DNA from: an uncultured Bacteroidales bacterium
GTDB lineage: Bacteria > Bacteroidota > Bacteroidia > Bacteroidales > UBA4417
Assembly: GCA_903822525.1 (NCBI GenBank)
Contig: CAIJPI010000040.1
Coordinates: 1-38,650 of the forward strand
Length of the DNA stretch: 38,650 nucleotides
Direction of reading: 5' to 3'
The notes below the pieces were generated by a model. That model made no database searches, was not told the origin of the DNA, and worked only from the letters and a program-made list of their open reading frames with translations. A program made the position numbers and the translations under genes. Within the stretch, counting starts at the first letter, position 1; each line of letters opens with the position of its first letter. Shown piece after piece: positions 6,706 through 15,782 of the stretch.

Positions 6706-8784
6706 TTATGAAGATATTTCAGGGTTAGCAGTTGGAATGGTATCGTCGGTCAGGATGGGAACTACTTCGGGAGTGGTAACCGAAGTTGCTTCAGCAAGAC
6801 GAAGTTCATTTGTTTCACCGCTGCTGTTGATCATTACATGGTCATGGTCAGCAAATGGGCGCTTACCAAATATTTTCTCCAGGTCTTCACGGAAGATCAC
6901 TTCTTTCAGAAGCAGTATCTCTGCCAGCGAATTGAGTTTTTCACGGTTATCAGTCAGCAACAGTTTAGCTTTGGAATAGCATTCTTCAACCATTTTATGA
7001 ATTTCCTCATCGATTGTACGTGCTGTTTCTTCGCTGAAGGGCTTTGAGAATGAATATTCATTCTGTCCTGACGAATCGTAGTAACTTATATTACCGATTT
7101 TCTTATTCAATCCGTAGAAAGCAACCATGGCATATGCCTGTTTGGTGACTTTTTCGAGGTCGTTCAGGGCTCCTGTCGATATTTTTCCGAACACAATTTC
7201 TTCAGCAGCGCGACCACCCAGGGTAGCGATGAGTTCGTCAATCATTTGTTCGTAGGTAGTTATCTGCCTTTCGTCGGGAAGGTACCAGGCAGCACCGAGG
7301 GCTTTTCCGCGTGGCACAATGGTAACTTTTACAAGAGGATGTGCATGTTCGAGCAACCAGCTAACAGCTGCATGTCCCGATTCGTGGTATGCAATTACTT
7401 TCTTTTCGTGCTGTGAAATAATTTTATTTCGTTTTTCGAGACCTCCAACAATGCGGTCGATAGCATCGAGAAAATCCTGTTTATCTATCATTTTCTTGTC
7501 GCTGCGGGCAGCAATCAGTGCAGCCTCATTACAGGCATTGGCGATATCGGCACCCGAAAAACCAGGAGTTTGCTTAGCGAGGAAATCAACGTTGGCAGTG
7601 TCGTCCATTTTTAAGTTACGCATATGTACTTTAAAAATAGCTTTACGTTCTTCGAGGTCAGGAAGTTCAATATAGATCTGCCTGTCGAATCGTCCTGCAC
7701 GGAGCAATGCCCTGTCGAGGATATCAGCACGGTTTGTTGCTGCCAGGATAATAACGCCGGCATTGGTCTGAAAACCATCCATTTCGGTAAGCAACTGGTT
7801 GAGTGTATTCTCGCGTTCGTCGTTCCCGCCGGTCATAGCACTTCGTCCGCGGGCACGGCCTACGGCATCAATTTCATCGATAAAAATAATGCTGGGTGCT
7901 TTTTCTTTGGCTTGTTTAAAAAGATCACGTACACGTGAAGCTCCAACACCAACGAACATCTCAACGAAATCAGATCCTGAAAGTGAGAAAAAAGGAACTT
8001 TAGCTTCGCCGGCGACAGCTTTGGCAAGTAAGGTTTTCCCGGTACCAGGAGGGCCTACCAGCAATGCACCTTTAGGAATTTTTCCTCCCAGGTCAGTATA
8101 TTTTTTAGGGTTTTTCAGAAATTCAACAATTTCCATAACCTCCACTTTAGCTTCCTGCAGGCCGGCAACATCGTTAAAATTCAGCGAAACCATGGTGTCT
8201 TTATCAAAAAGCTGTGCCTTTGATTTCCCTATATTGAAAATCTGACCACCGCCACCGGCACCGCCTTTGGTCATCATACGCATAATTAAAAACCATAATC
8301 CTACCAGCACAACAACAGGCAGAATCCAGCCCAACAGATCACCACCCCAGTTTTTACGGGTAACATTCTGTAAATATACAGGAGTGGTCACATTAAGTTG
8401 GGCTTCGCGAACATCTTTTTCGAAAGTTTCGACCGAGCCTATCTGGTATATATAATGAGGCGCTGAAGCAGCCAACGTATTAGCCGGTTTTACATCTTTA
8501 AATTTGGATAAGCCAAGTTTATCTTTCTTAATATACACCTCTGCCTGTTCTTTATTCACCAGGAGAATTTTATCAATTTCCTGGTTCACAAGCATCTCTT
8601 TCAATTCGCCCCAACCAAGCTCTTTTGGAGAAGCTCCCATATTGTTGAGGTAGAGTCCAAACAGAACTATCCCCAGCACACCGTAAATCCAGTAAAAATT
8701 GAACTTCACTTTGGGCATTTTTGGCATTTTTGGCCCACCGGAACCTTGAGAGTTATCGCTTTTGTTATTATCGTCGTTACTCAT
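6706..8784 (-). CDS. ftsH: ATP-dependent zinc metalloprotease FtsH
   Basis: This 692-residue membrane AAA+ protease degrades misassembled membrane proteins and short-lived regulators as a hexamer. There are membrane helices at about residues 30-48 and 150-170 with an extracytoplasmic domain between them. Walker A is GPPGTGKT (244-251), Walker B FIDEID (301-306), and the second region of homology with arginine fingers spans about 350-368. The zinc motif HESGH is at 467-471, with a third ligand at Asp542 ([10 protein letters not shown]). The N-terminus has an extra 27-residue polar Pro/Lys/Met tract, as in other Bacteroidota. The gene follows rsfS by 27 nt and precedes the LUD gene. Confidence 0.98.
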   Translation of the reverse strand: MSNDDNNKSDNSQGSGGPKMPKMPKVKFNFYWIYGVLGIVLFGLYLNNMGASPKELGWGELKEMLVNQEIDKILLVNKEQAEVYIKKDKLGLSKFKDVKPANTLAASAPHYIYQIGSVETFEKDVREAQLNVTTPVYLQNVTRKNWGGDLLGWILPVVVLVGLWFLIMRMMTKGGAGGGGQIFNIGKSKAQLFDKDTMVSLNFNDVAGLQEAKVEVMEIVEFLKNPKKYTDLGGKIPKGALLVGPPGTGKTLLAKAVAGEAKVPFFSLSGSDFVEMFVGVGASRVRDLFKQAKEKAPSIIFIDEIDAVGRARGRSAMTGGNDERENTLNQLLTEMDGFQTNAGVIILAATNRADILDRALLRAGRFDRQIYIELPDLEERKAIFKVHMRNLKMDDTANVDFLAKQTPGFSGADIANACNEAALIAARSDKKMIDKQDFLDAIDRIVGGLEKRNKIISQHEKKVIAYHESGHAAVSWLLEHAHPLVKVTIVPRGKALGAAWYLPDERQITTYEQMIDELIATLGGRAAEEIVFGKISTGALNDLEKVTKQAYAMVAFYGLNKKIGNISYYDSSGQNEYSFSKPFSEETARTIDEEIHKMVEECYSKAKLLLTDNREKLNSLAEILLLKEVIFREDLEKIFGKRPFADHDHVMINSSGETNELRLAEATSVTTPEVVPILTDDTIPTANPEISS

Positions 8785-8811
8785 TATAGTTAGATTCTTA
8801 GAATTTTTATT

Positions 8812-9189
8812 TTAGTTAATAGCAGAGACATCTTCGCGCGGAGCATCAGCCCAAAGCTTTTCCAACTGGTAAAACCCGCGTGTTTCTGTCTGAAAGATAT
8901 GTACAACCACATCAAAATAATCAAGCAGTATCCACTCGCAGTTTTCGAACCCTTCTTTATGTGAAGGGAAACCACCTACTGCCTTTTTAACTTCAGCCTG
9001 CACCGAGTCGGCAATTGCATCAACCTGTGAGCGTGATGCGCCATGGCAGATTACAAAATAGTCAGTGATTGAATTAGGGATTCCTGATAAATTAAGCTTT
9101 ACAATATCTAATCCGAGTTTCTCCTGCATTCCTTTAACAATAATATCTGCAAGCATTCCCGAAGTTTCACTTCTTTTACGTTTCGCCAT
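8812..9189 (-). CDS. rsfS: Ribosomal silencing factor RsfS
   Basis: This 125-residue protein of the RsfS/Iojap family binds uL14 on the large subunit and blocks subunit joining when nutrients are low. Diagnostic segments are DYFVICHGASRSQVDAIADSV, the glycine-rich KEGFENCEWILLDYFDVVVHIF block and the FYQLEKLWADAP tail. It is the first gene of the rsfS-ftsH-LUD run. The ATG at 9189 matches the usual N-terminus, with a short basic extension (MAKRKRSETS). Confidence 0.95.
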   Translation of the reverse strand: MAKRKRSETSGMLADIIVKGMQEKLGLDIVKLNLSGIPNSITDYFVICHGASRSQVDAIADSVQAEVKKAVGGFPSHKEGFENCEWILLDYFDVVVHIFQTETRGFYQLEKLWADAPREDVSAIN

Positions 9190-9340
9190 TTAGGTTTTAT
9201 TAATTTCTTTTTTCAAATTTATTTTATACGCTGCAAACAGCTTTTGTCATGTTTTACCAGCAACAACTTTTAACAGCTGAAAAGGCCAGTCTGAATTATA
9301 CCAAGCCCAAAAATTCAACCGCTTCATTGACATTAAGTTG

Positions 9341-9348
9341 CAAAGTTA
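9341..9348 (-). promoter_or_regulatory. Candidate -7 element for rsfS-ftsH
   Basis: The minus strand reads TAACTTTG followed by CA, a consensus Bacteroidota -7 element, which would give a leader of roughly 145 nt. A second match (TAAATTTG, 9221-9214) lies closer to the gene. No clear -33 TTG was found for either. The 336-nt divergent gap 9190-9525 holds these and the birA promoter, and nothing else was recognised. Confidence 0.45.
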
Positions 9349-9479
9349 CGGATTATAAGTAAATGTTCTTTTGATAATAATGGTAATCGCGCAACAAACT
9401 TCAGTCCTTTTTATAAAACACGACAATATGTCATTAAGCAGGTTACGCCTTTTTGAACGCTTGAATGAGCTATTTGTTT

Positions 9480-9487
9480 TAACTTTG
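9480..9487 (+). promoter_or_regulatory. -7 element of birA
   Basis: TAACTTTG matches TAnnTTTG, 38 nt upstream of the proposed TTG start. A TTG lies 16 nt upstream, somewhat closer than ideal. Confidence 0.5.
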
Positions 9488-9525
9488 TATGTTAATAAAC
9501 ATTAATACTCAAAAAGCAAAAGCGA

Positions 9526-10263
9526 TTGAAGGCCAAACTATACCGAGTTCCGGAAACCCCTTCTACCAATTTACTTGCCCTGGAGATGCTCTCGAAAGAT
9601 CGTCCTGATGAGGGCTTTGTAATTATTACCGACCATCAGACGCTAGGCAAAGGAATGGATACTAACCAGTGGGAAAGTGAAAAGGGCAAAAACCTGACTT
9701 TCAGCCTTATACTTTATCCCCCTTTTGCAGCTGACCGGCAATTTTTACTAAATAAAGCTATTTCGCTTGGGATTTACGACTTTTTGCAATCAGAACTACC
9801 TGAACAAGAGGTTACGATAAAGTGGCCCAACGATATTTATATAGGCGATAAAAAAGCCTGCGGAATGCTGATTCAGAACTCAGTAATAGGGAATAAGCTG
9901 GAATATGTAATTGTTGGAATCGGCCTCAATGTTAACCAGACTGTTTTTACAAGCAACGCACCGAACCCGGTTTCGATGAAAATGATAACTGCAAAGGATT
10001 ATAATCAGGAAGAATTGCTCCAGGTACTACTGCAATGCATCTTTGAACGCTACAAGCAGTTAAAACACGGCTCAGGTAGAGTCATAGAAACTGATTACAA
10101 GAAAGCGCTTTATCGTATTATGGAATGGCATGAATATTTAATAAAAGGCAACCGCATAAGAGCCAGGATTAATGGCACCAACATGTATGGACAACTCATG
10201 CTTGAAACTGAAACAGACTCAATTCTGATCTGTGATTTGAAGGAAATAAAATTTAATTTTTAA
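9526..10263 (+). CDS. birA: Biotin-[acetyl-CoA-carboxylase] ligase
   Basis: This 245-residue monofunctional biotin protein ligase attaches biotin to the carboxylase BCCP domain. The catalytic core shows ETPSTNLLALEM, the biotinyl-AMP loop region DHQTLGKGMDTNQWES (GKGM in place of the usual GRGR), NLTFSLIL, KWPNDIYIGDKKACGML, and VGIGLNVNQ. A short C-terminal SH3-like part closes it. There is no N-terminal winged helix, so it cannot act as the E. coli-type repressor. The only sensible in-frame start is TTG at 9526; no ATG fits. It is divergent from rsfS, as is common in Bacteroidota. Confidence 0.92.
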   Translation: MKAKLYRVPETPSTNLLALEMLSKDRPDEGFVIITDHQTLGKGMDTNQWESEKGKNLTFSLILYPPFAADRQFLLNKAISLGIYDFLQSELPEQEVTIKWPNDIYIGDKKACGMLIQNSVIGNKLEYVIVGIGLNVNQTVFTSNAPNPVSMKMITAKDYNQEELLQVLLQCIFERYKQLKHGSGRVIETDYKKALYRIMEWHEYLIKGNRIRARINGTNMYGQLMLETETDSILICDLKEIKFNF

Positions 10264-10368
10264 GTGGCCGGTATACTGCCTTCTGTTTTTTGCTCCGGCA
10301 TTCTGCAAGATGTCTATTTCCAACCCACGATACCATCCATGTTGGAATGAAAGAATTTTGAACCTCTA

Positions 10369-11349
10369 CTATTTTCCCATTGTATTTATTTCCATACCAA
10401 TATTCCCTTTATTCACTGAAACAGGGTCGATAAGGAGAGCTGGGACTAATTTAAGCCCATTGTCAACAGTGAAGGTCGCGTAATAGATAGAATTACTACG
10501 GGCCATATCCATTGCCATGCGCGCAGCATTGGAGGCTAAATCTTCAATTGATTTGTACACTGACATAGCTTGCCAGCCTTTGACAATATTTTCGCGGGCC
10601 TGCGAATCGGCATCCTGCCCGGCTACCAGCACTTTACCTGTCAGGCCTTTTTCTTCAAGGGCTTTAATGGCCCCGCTTGCCAGTAAGTCGTTACCAGCAA
10701 TTATAGCATCAACCCTGTTATAGCGCAGGCATTCTTTTGCAGCTTCATACCCTTCTTTAAATGTCCATGATTTAACCAACTTATTGTATACGATCCTGAT
10801 ATCGCCCCGTTCGATGTACGGCTGAAATATCCCCATCTGCCCGAACTGAAGCAAAAATGAGTTCTTATCGGTATATGCGCCACCAATCAACGCAACATTG
10901 CCTTTCTGCAACCTGTTTTTAATGTAATCGGCCTGCAATTCGCCTACTTTAACATTATCGAATGAAATATAATAGTCGACATCCGCACCCTGAATCAGAC
11001 GATCGTATGAGATCAGACCTACAGATGCTTTCTTTGCCAAAACCACTATATCAGCAGCTTTTAGCAGGTCGACCGGCAAAACAACCAATATATCAACTTT
11101 TTCGTTAATAAGTTCCTTAGCCTGTTCAAGTTGTTTAGCAGGGTCGCCATTGGCCGAAAGGCATACAACTCTGCCTCCAAGTTTATTAACATGCCGGATA
11201 AAGTACGTTGTATCTTTTGCCCATCGTTCCACATTGTACTGGTCCATCAACAGACCAATAAATGGTACTTTTTCACGGGGCTTGCAGGTCTGGATCAGGA
11301 TTGACCCGGCAATCAGCATAATTATTGAAAGAAATAAGCTGGATCTCAT
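10369..11349 (-). CDS. XylF-like periplasmic sugar-binding lipoprotein
   Basis: This 326-residue type I periplasmic binding protein (Peripla_BP_4 family) is closest in pattern to D-xylose-binding proteins. Seen are PFIGLLMDQYNVERW near the start, DILVVLPVD, GLISYDRLIQGADVDYYISFDN, VALIGGAYTDKNS, DAIIAGNDLLASGAIKALEE and VAGQDAD. The N-terminus has a hydrophobic helix followed by Cys22 (ILIQTC), a plausible though imperfect lipobox. No ABC permease, ATPase or sensor gene is nearby, so it is an orphan. It could serve a distant transporter or act as the ligand sensor of a hybrid two-component system. The ligand is inferred only from family pattern. Confidence 0.85.
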   Translation of the reverse strand: MRSSLFLSIIMLIAGSILIQTCKPREKVPFIGLLMDQYNVERWAKDTTYFIRHVNKLGGRVVCLSANGDPAKQLEQAKELINEKVDILVVLPVDLLKAADIVVLAKKASVGLISYDRLIQGADVDYYISFDNVKVGELQADYIKNRLQKGNVALIGGAYTDKNSFLLQFGQMGIFQPYIERGDIRIVYNKLVKSWTFKEGYEAAKECLRYNRVDAIIAGNDLLASGAIKALEEKGLTGKVLVAGQDADSQARENIVKGWQAMSVYKSIEDLASNAARMAMDMARSNSIYYATFTVDNGLKLVPALLIDPVSVNKGNIGMEINTMGK

Positions 11350-11660
11350 GGCATGTATGTATTAAAGTTAATTGAATGTGACAATATTCACGGATAAAAA
11401 GAGCAGTTGATTCTTGACTTGATTAGTTCACCTAAAGTTAAGGTAAAATTGTAAAATTTCAAAATAGATTGGTTTTTTTATTAAAAATAATTCCACATAA
11501 CATTGCAAAACAATATCTTACTTAAAATATCTTACGTTTTGTTACTCAAATTTTAATCTACTTGTAGGGGTAAAATGCTTTTCAAGTGTCTTACTATTTG
11601 AGAATATATATTTACAAGGAAACTGAAGTAGCTTGGCAACAAAACCATAATGATACAGCT
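11350..11660. other. AT-rich divergent intergenic region
   Basis: No gene is seen in this 311-nt gap between the divergent binding-protein and T9SS-cargo genes. It holds two closely spaced copies of ATATCTTAC near 11513-11536. No perfect TAnnTTTG promoter was found for the T9SS gene; TACTATTTG near 11591 has one extra base in the spacer. Confidence 0.4.
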
Positions 11661-12509
11661 ATGAAATCGTTCCTTACAATTTTATTTGTTGCAGCCGGTC
11701 TTACACTGACAGCCCAGACTGTTTTTCCTGATAATGGAGAATGGAATCAGAAATACCATTCCATTGCCTGGGGGCATGGAGGCGTGGTACTGTGGGATTA
11801 CACTGTTTATAAGCGATATTCGATAAACGGAGATAGCATATCCGGGGATACCAGGTATATGAAACTATTTATAAATCAAAATTTTACAGGTTACCTGAAA
11901 ATTGATAGCCAGCAAGTGAGGTATGGATCAAATGCGGATTCCATGTACCTGCTTTTCGATTTTGGGCTAAACCCCGGCGATACTTTTACATTTCATGCCA
12001 GCTCATACAGCTATGGTATATTGCAGGCTACTGTTTCGGCAGTTGACACCGTAATTATTAAAGGAGAATACCGTAAGAGGATAAAATTTACTTCATTTCC
12101 AGGCTATAACACAGGTGCTGAATGGATTGAAGGAATAGGCGATGTGAATTTTGGGGGGATTGAACTGGATTATTCATATGTTGCATGGTGGGCAAATACT
12201 ACAAGCCTGGTATGTTTCAGTGAAAACGGGCAGAACATATACGGAACCTGTACTTTGGGAATTAATGACATGGAACACCAGCCAAAGGCATGGCCGAATC
12301 CGACTGACGGCATTATTGCGATAGATCTGAATTACACCGGCCAATCCATTAAAATTGAGTTGTATGATGCAAGAGGCAGTCTTGTGTTGACTGATATCTG
12401 TAATAACACGAAAGCAGTGATCGACCTCAGCGCTTTGAGCAGGGGTGTATATTATTTAGCTATTTATGAAAACAGCATTAAGTTCTGCCGGAAAATTATC
12501 AAAAACTAA
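11661..12509 (+). CDS. Secreted protein with T9SS sorting domain
   Basis: This 282-residue exported protein has a signal peptide (MKSFLTILFVAAGLTLTAQ, cleavage near 19). A beta-rich central region of unknown family contains many Tyr, Trp and Asp residues. The last 70 or so residues form a Por secretion-system (type A) C-terminal sorting domain: AWPNPTDGIIAIDL, then IELYDARGSLV, then LSALSRGVYYLAIY and a basic end KFCRKIIKN. The domain directs export by the type IX secretion system. The frame is open from 11586, but the signal peptide fixes the start at 11661. Its stop overlaps that of the convergent Hdr-like membrane gene by 4 nt. The passenger function is unknown. Confidence 0.88.
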   Translation: MKSFLTILFVAAGLTLTAQTVFPDNGEWNQKYHSIAWGHGGVVLWDYTVYKRYSINGDSISGDTRYMKLFINQNFTGYLKIDSQQVRYGSNADSMYLLFDFGLNPGDTFTFHASSYSYGILQATVSAVDTVIIKGEYRKRIKFTSFPGYNTGAEWIEGIGDVNFGGIELDYSYVAWWANTTSLVCFSENGQNIYGTCTLGINDMEHQPKAWPNPTDGIIAIDLNYTGQSIKIELYDARGSLVLTDICNNTKAVIDLSALSRGVYYLAIYENSIKFCRKIIKN

Positions 12510-14344
12510 ACACTCATCTGTCCGGCCAGCGACCTGGAGACAGTTTGTTTTATAGAAACAGTCATTCTATCGGCAACAATTTCAGCAATATCTTTTACTA
12601 TCAAACCATTACCAGTGTCGAGAGTCTTTTTGCACAAAGGGCATGCTGTCACCAGCATATCAGGATTAGATTCACACAATATACTTAGTGCCCCATCGCG
12701 GATAATATTCCGTTGTACTGCCGACATTGCCAGATCCCCGATACTACCTCCGCAGCACAGGGAATTTTCGCGATCCTGGGCAACATCAGCTACTTCGGCT
12801 ATCTGTTTCAGCACATTACGCGGTTGCTCGTAAATTCCTGAACCCCTGCCAAGTTCGCAGGGATCGTGATAAACTGCCCTGAAGGCAGCAGGTTCCAGAA
12901 CGATTTTCCCTTCCTTTACCAATGTATCGATATAAACCGAATGATGCATTACCTGCATCCCGTTCAGATTATAATCGGTGTTGAATATCTTGTAACAAAT
13001 CGGGCAGGAGGTAACTAAAATTTTTGCCTTTGTACCAAGTATCGCTTTTGTGTTTTCCGTTATCAGTTTTGATGCAGCAGTTTGCATACCTGCAAGTTTT
13101 AATGGACGGCCACAGCATATGGAACCGTCCTCGTCGAGGAAATTAAAGTCTATGCCGGCTCTTTCAAAAATTTTTATCATAGCATTTTTCACTCCGGGTG
13201 TAAGATGCCCCATGCAGCCGGCAAAATAAACTACATCAGCTTTAGTTGCAGGTACTGGCTGTTTGGCCAGGTAAGTAAAATCCGCTTCTATCTGCCTGTT
13301 ATCGACACCCCTGGCGCCAACCCTCAGTCCCAGGGTATCAATTCCAACGGGGCATGCTTCGAGGCACCTGCCACACATCATGCAGTTGGAATGCAGAAAT
13401 ACCCCGGCTTGTTTTTCGCGCAGCGAACGAATTAAATATACTGCTGAAGAACCTGTTAACCCGGCTTCGTTCATCTGGCAAACATCGATGCAAACACCGC
13501 ATCGGGGACAGGCACGAAGCTCGATCTGGCTGAAACTTCCCGGGTATTTCCCTTGTTCAATGCCTGCATTTCGCAGGAAAATAAGGACGATTTCGGTTGG
13601 AATATGCATAAACCTGCTCCATGGAAGTGTGATAAAGAAGATGCCTAACATGGATGAATAAGCCCACCATGACGGATAAACAAGGTACTTCAAGGGAAGA
13701 AATGCAGCAAAAATATGTCCCAGCGAATTTGTAAGAAATCCACCACCCTGGTATATTCCGGCAGTAAAACTTTCGGCCAGTAACCTCAGGGGGAAGATCA
13801 GCCACAGAGAGATAATGGCCCATTTATCGAAGCTATTGTGCCTGGTAGTCCGTTTCAGTCCAAACCACTTTGAGCGTGCCCGTTTAAAAAGTGCAAGCCC
13901 AAGGCCTGATAGCACAAAAAGCAGAAGCAAGTCCATGGTGAACCTGAAAAAACCGGGAAGTGTGAATATCTCGAAAGGCAATACTCTTTTATCGTGGATA
14001 AAAAATTTCAGAAATATAGGATAGTAGGGCGGATTTATATGTCCGCCGCTGTATATACGCGATTCGAGGTTGCCCATGAGTATCAGCAAAAGCCATCCAA
14101 GAGCAAAGCTCATGTGCATAAATCCGAGCAGGGGATTCTTTTTAAACATGCGGCGGTGCAAAAGACTCTCCCAAAAAATCTCTCTGATGGTTACCGGAAG
14201 GCTGGCCGAAAAGAACGCCATACCGGCTTTCACCCTATCGGATGCATCCATCATGGCTATCCAGCGGCTGTATTTCAGAAACAAAACAATGATCATGAAT
14301 AACAGACCTCCAAAAAACGGAATTACAAAAAGATCAAATGTCAT
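12506..14344 (-). CDS. Membrane HdrD/DsrK-like Fe-S oxidoreductase
   Basis: This 612-residue fusion has an N-terminal membrane domain with about five helices (residues 5-25, 72-92, 130-153, 175-192, 225-243) similar to NarI/HdrE/DsrM cytochrome b. His63, His77 and His247 are candidate heme ligands. Two [4Fe-4S] motifs follow: Cys279/282/285/289 and Cys321/324/327/331. Then come two complete CCG domains: Cys377, Cys410-411, Cys447/450; and Cys496, Cys530-531, Cys568/571. In HdrB/HdrD such CCG domains hold the non-cubane cluster pair that cleaves a disulfide. The likely role is passing electrons between a thiol/disulfide couple and the quinone pool; direction and substrate are unknown. It is the last gene of the Hdr-like cluster, overlapping the preceding HdrC2 gene by 4 nt. 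Confidence 0.88.
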   Translation of the reverse strand: MTFDLFVIPFFGGLLFMIIVLFLKYSRWIAMMDASDRVKAGMAFFSASLPVTIREIFWESLLHRRMFKKNPLLGFMHMSFALGWLLLILMGNLESRIYSGGHINPPYYPIFLKFFIHDKRVLPFEIFTLPGFFRFTMDLLLLFVLSGLGLALFKRARSKWFGLKRTTRHNSFDKWAIISLWLIFPLRLLAESFTAGIYQGGGFLTNSLGHIFAAFLPLKYLVYPSWWAYSSMLGIFFITLPWSRFMHIPTEIVLIFLRNAGIEQGKYPGSFSQIELRACPRCGVCIDVCQMNEAGLTGSSAVYLIRSLREKQAGVFLHSNCMMCGRCLEACPVGIDTLGLRVGARGVDNRQIEADFTYLAKQPVPATKADVVYFAGCMGHLTPGVKNAMIKIFERAGIDFNFLDEDGSICCGRPLKLAGMQTAASKLITENTKAILGTKAKILVTSCPICYKIFNTDYNLNGMQVMHHSVYIDTLVKEGKIVLEPAAFRAVYHDPCELGRGSGIYEQPRNVLKQIAEVADVAQDRENSLCCGGSIGDLAMSAVQRNIIRDGALSILCESNPDMLVTACPLCKKTLDTGNGLIVKDIAEIVADRMTVSIKQTVSRSLAGQMSV

Positions 14345-14688
14345 GGCTTTCCGTTTATTAGCGCTTTACTTATCTGTATGACAAGATTGCGTGTACTCAC
14401 ATTACGCGGACATACCAACTGGCATTTTCCGCAAAGCATACATTTTGAAACTTCTTTCAATAGCCCTTCAGTTTCACCTCTTTTGAGTAAGAGTATAACC
14501 TTACGAAGGCTAAAATCAGTAAATAAACCGGCCGAACAAGTTGCAGCGCATGTACCGCAGGAGATGCATAAATTCAGTGTTGGCTCTGCTACTGCAACAG
14601 CCCTGCATATTTCGTGCTTGTTGGCATCGAAATCAATCTGCCGGTCCTGTACTATGGCGTAGCCGAAATTTATGCTCTTTCGTTCCAT
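14341..14688 (-). CDS. HdrC-like [4Fe-4S] protein (second copy)
   Basis: This 115-residue soluble ferredoxin-type subunit has two [4Fe-4S] motifs, Cys41/44/47/51 and Cys83/86/89/93, each closed by a Cys followed by Ser or Pro. The spacing between the motifs is that of HdrC, which hands electrons between the flavin subunit and the CCG subunit. A 40-residue N-terminal extension precedes the first cluster. It starts 9 nt after hdrA stops and overlaps the membrane HdrD-like gene by 4 nt (ATGA), so it most likely pairs with that protein. Confidence 0.88.
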   Translation of the reverse strand: MERKSINFGYAIVQDRQIDFDANKHEICRAVAVAEPTLNLCISCGTCAATCSAGLFTDFSLRKVILLLKRGETEGLLKEVSKCMLCGKCQLVCPRNVSTRNLVIQISKALINGKP

Positions 14689-14697
14689 GACAGCCTT

Positions 14698-15711
14698 TTA
14701 TTCTTTAAGAAAAGCTTCAACTGCCAATGCGGCAGACCTTGCATCAGCAAGTGTTTCGGAAACCGATTTAGGTCCTGAACAAGTTCCAGCCACGAAAACC
14801 CCTGGCATATCGGTAAAATTCGGCTGCAAAACCTCATCAAGAGGCCGAATAAACTTGTCAGAAACATCTTTTAACCCAAGCATAGCCGTTAAGGATTTGG
14901 TTCCAGCAGCTGGCTCCATTCCTGTCATAAGCACCAGAAAATCTGTTTTGATGCGCAGGGGTTTACCCAGGAGTGTATCCTCAACCTTCACAATGATATT
15001 ACCCTCTTTGTCTTCGGTCGATTCGCTCAGTCTTCCTCGTATAAACTGAATATTGTATTTCTCCTGGGCTTCTTTATACAATTCTTCATAATGCCTTCCG
15101 AACATCCGCAGGTCCATATAAAAACAAAAAACTTCGGTTTCAGGGAACAGTTGTTTAACCTCAACAGCCTGTTTAACAGCAGTAATGCAGCACAATTTTG
15201 AACAATGAAGGTTATTCACCTTTTCGTCGCGTGAACCCACACAATGAACAAAGCCAATCCTGGCGGGATTTTTGTGATTCGAAAAAAGATTTCCCTTCGC
15301 CAAAAGTGTTTCCAGGTCAGAAGAGGTTATAACATTTTCATAAATGCCATACCCATATTCCTCTTTGCGGCGTGCATCGAAGAGTTTGAATCCGGTGGCA
15401 AGAACCACAGCATCGGCCTTTTCCTGCCATCCGTTATGCCCTGATACTGTAAAATAATCATTTACGGCTTCAAGAGCTGTAACCTGGGTATTTGTCTGAA
15501 TTTTTACGTTTTCGTCCAGGCCCTCTTTAATACTTTCAAGTGCTTTTAGTCCCGGCATATTACCAGGGAATAAGGTATGCCAGTTTTTAAGGTGACCGCC
15601 CGAGGTTTCTTCTTTTTCAACCAGCGTAACACGAAGGCCCATCTTCGACAGCTTAGCTGAAGTTTCGAGACCTGCCGGACCAGCACCTATCACAACTACG
15701 TGTTTTGCCAT
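14698..15711 (-). CDS. HdrA-like flavoprotein, short form
   Basis: This 337-residue FAD protein has an N-terminal dinucleotide motif, VVVIGAGPAGLETSAKL (Gly9-Gly14), an ATG motif in VVLATGFKLFD, and a C-terminal FAD segment GVFVAGTCSGPKS. The HdrA-specific cysteine set is Cys157 (VHCVGSRD), Cys170 and Cys174-175, with FYMDLRMFGRHYEELYKEA after it. It lacks the N-terminal domain and the C-terminal ferredoxin inserts of methanogen HdrA. In size it resembles QmoA and sHdrA. It should be the flavin centre of the complex; whether it bifurcates electrons cannot be told from sequence. A 71-nt gap upstream holds a weak TTTTAGC/GCTAAAA inverted repeat (15745-15770). Confidence 0.9.
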   Translation of the reverse strand: MAKHVVVIGAGPAGLETSAKLSKMGLRVTLVEKEETSGGHLKNWHTLFPGNMPGLKALESIKEGLDENVKIQTNTQVTALEAVNDYFTVSGHNGWQEKADAVVLATGFKLFDARRKEEYGYGIYENVITSSDLETLLAKGNLFSNHKNPARIGFVHCVGSRDEKVNNLHCSKLCCITAVKQAVEVKQLFPETEVFCFYMDLRMFGRHYEELYKEAQEKYNIQFIRGRLSESTEDKEGNIIVKVEDTLLGKPLRIKTDFLVLMTGMEPAAGTKSLTAMLGLKDVSDKFIRPLDEVLQPNFTDMPGVFVAGTCSGPKSVSETLADARSAALAVEAFLKE

Positions 15712-15782
15712 GCTATTATTTTATCAACTGACTGTTTATCTGTATTTTAGCTAAACATAAGAGGCTAAAAGGAGAAACTATC

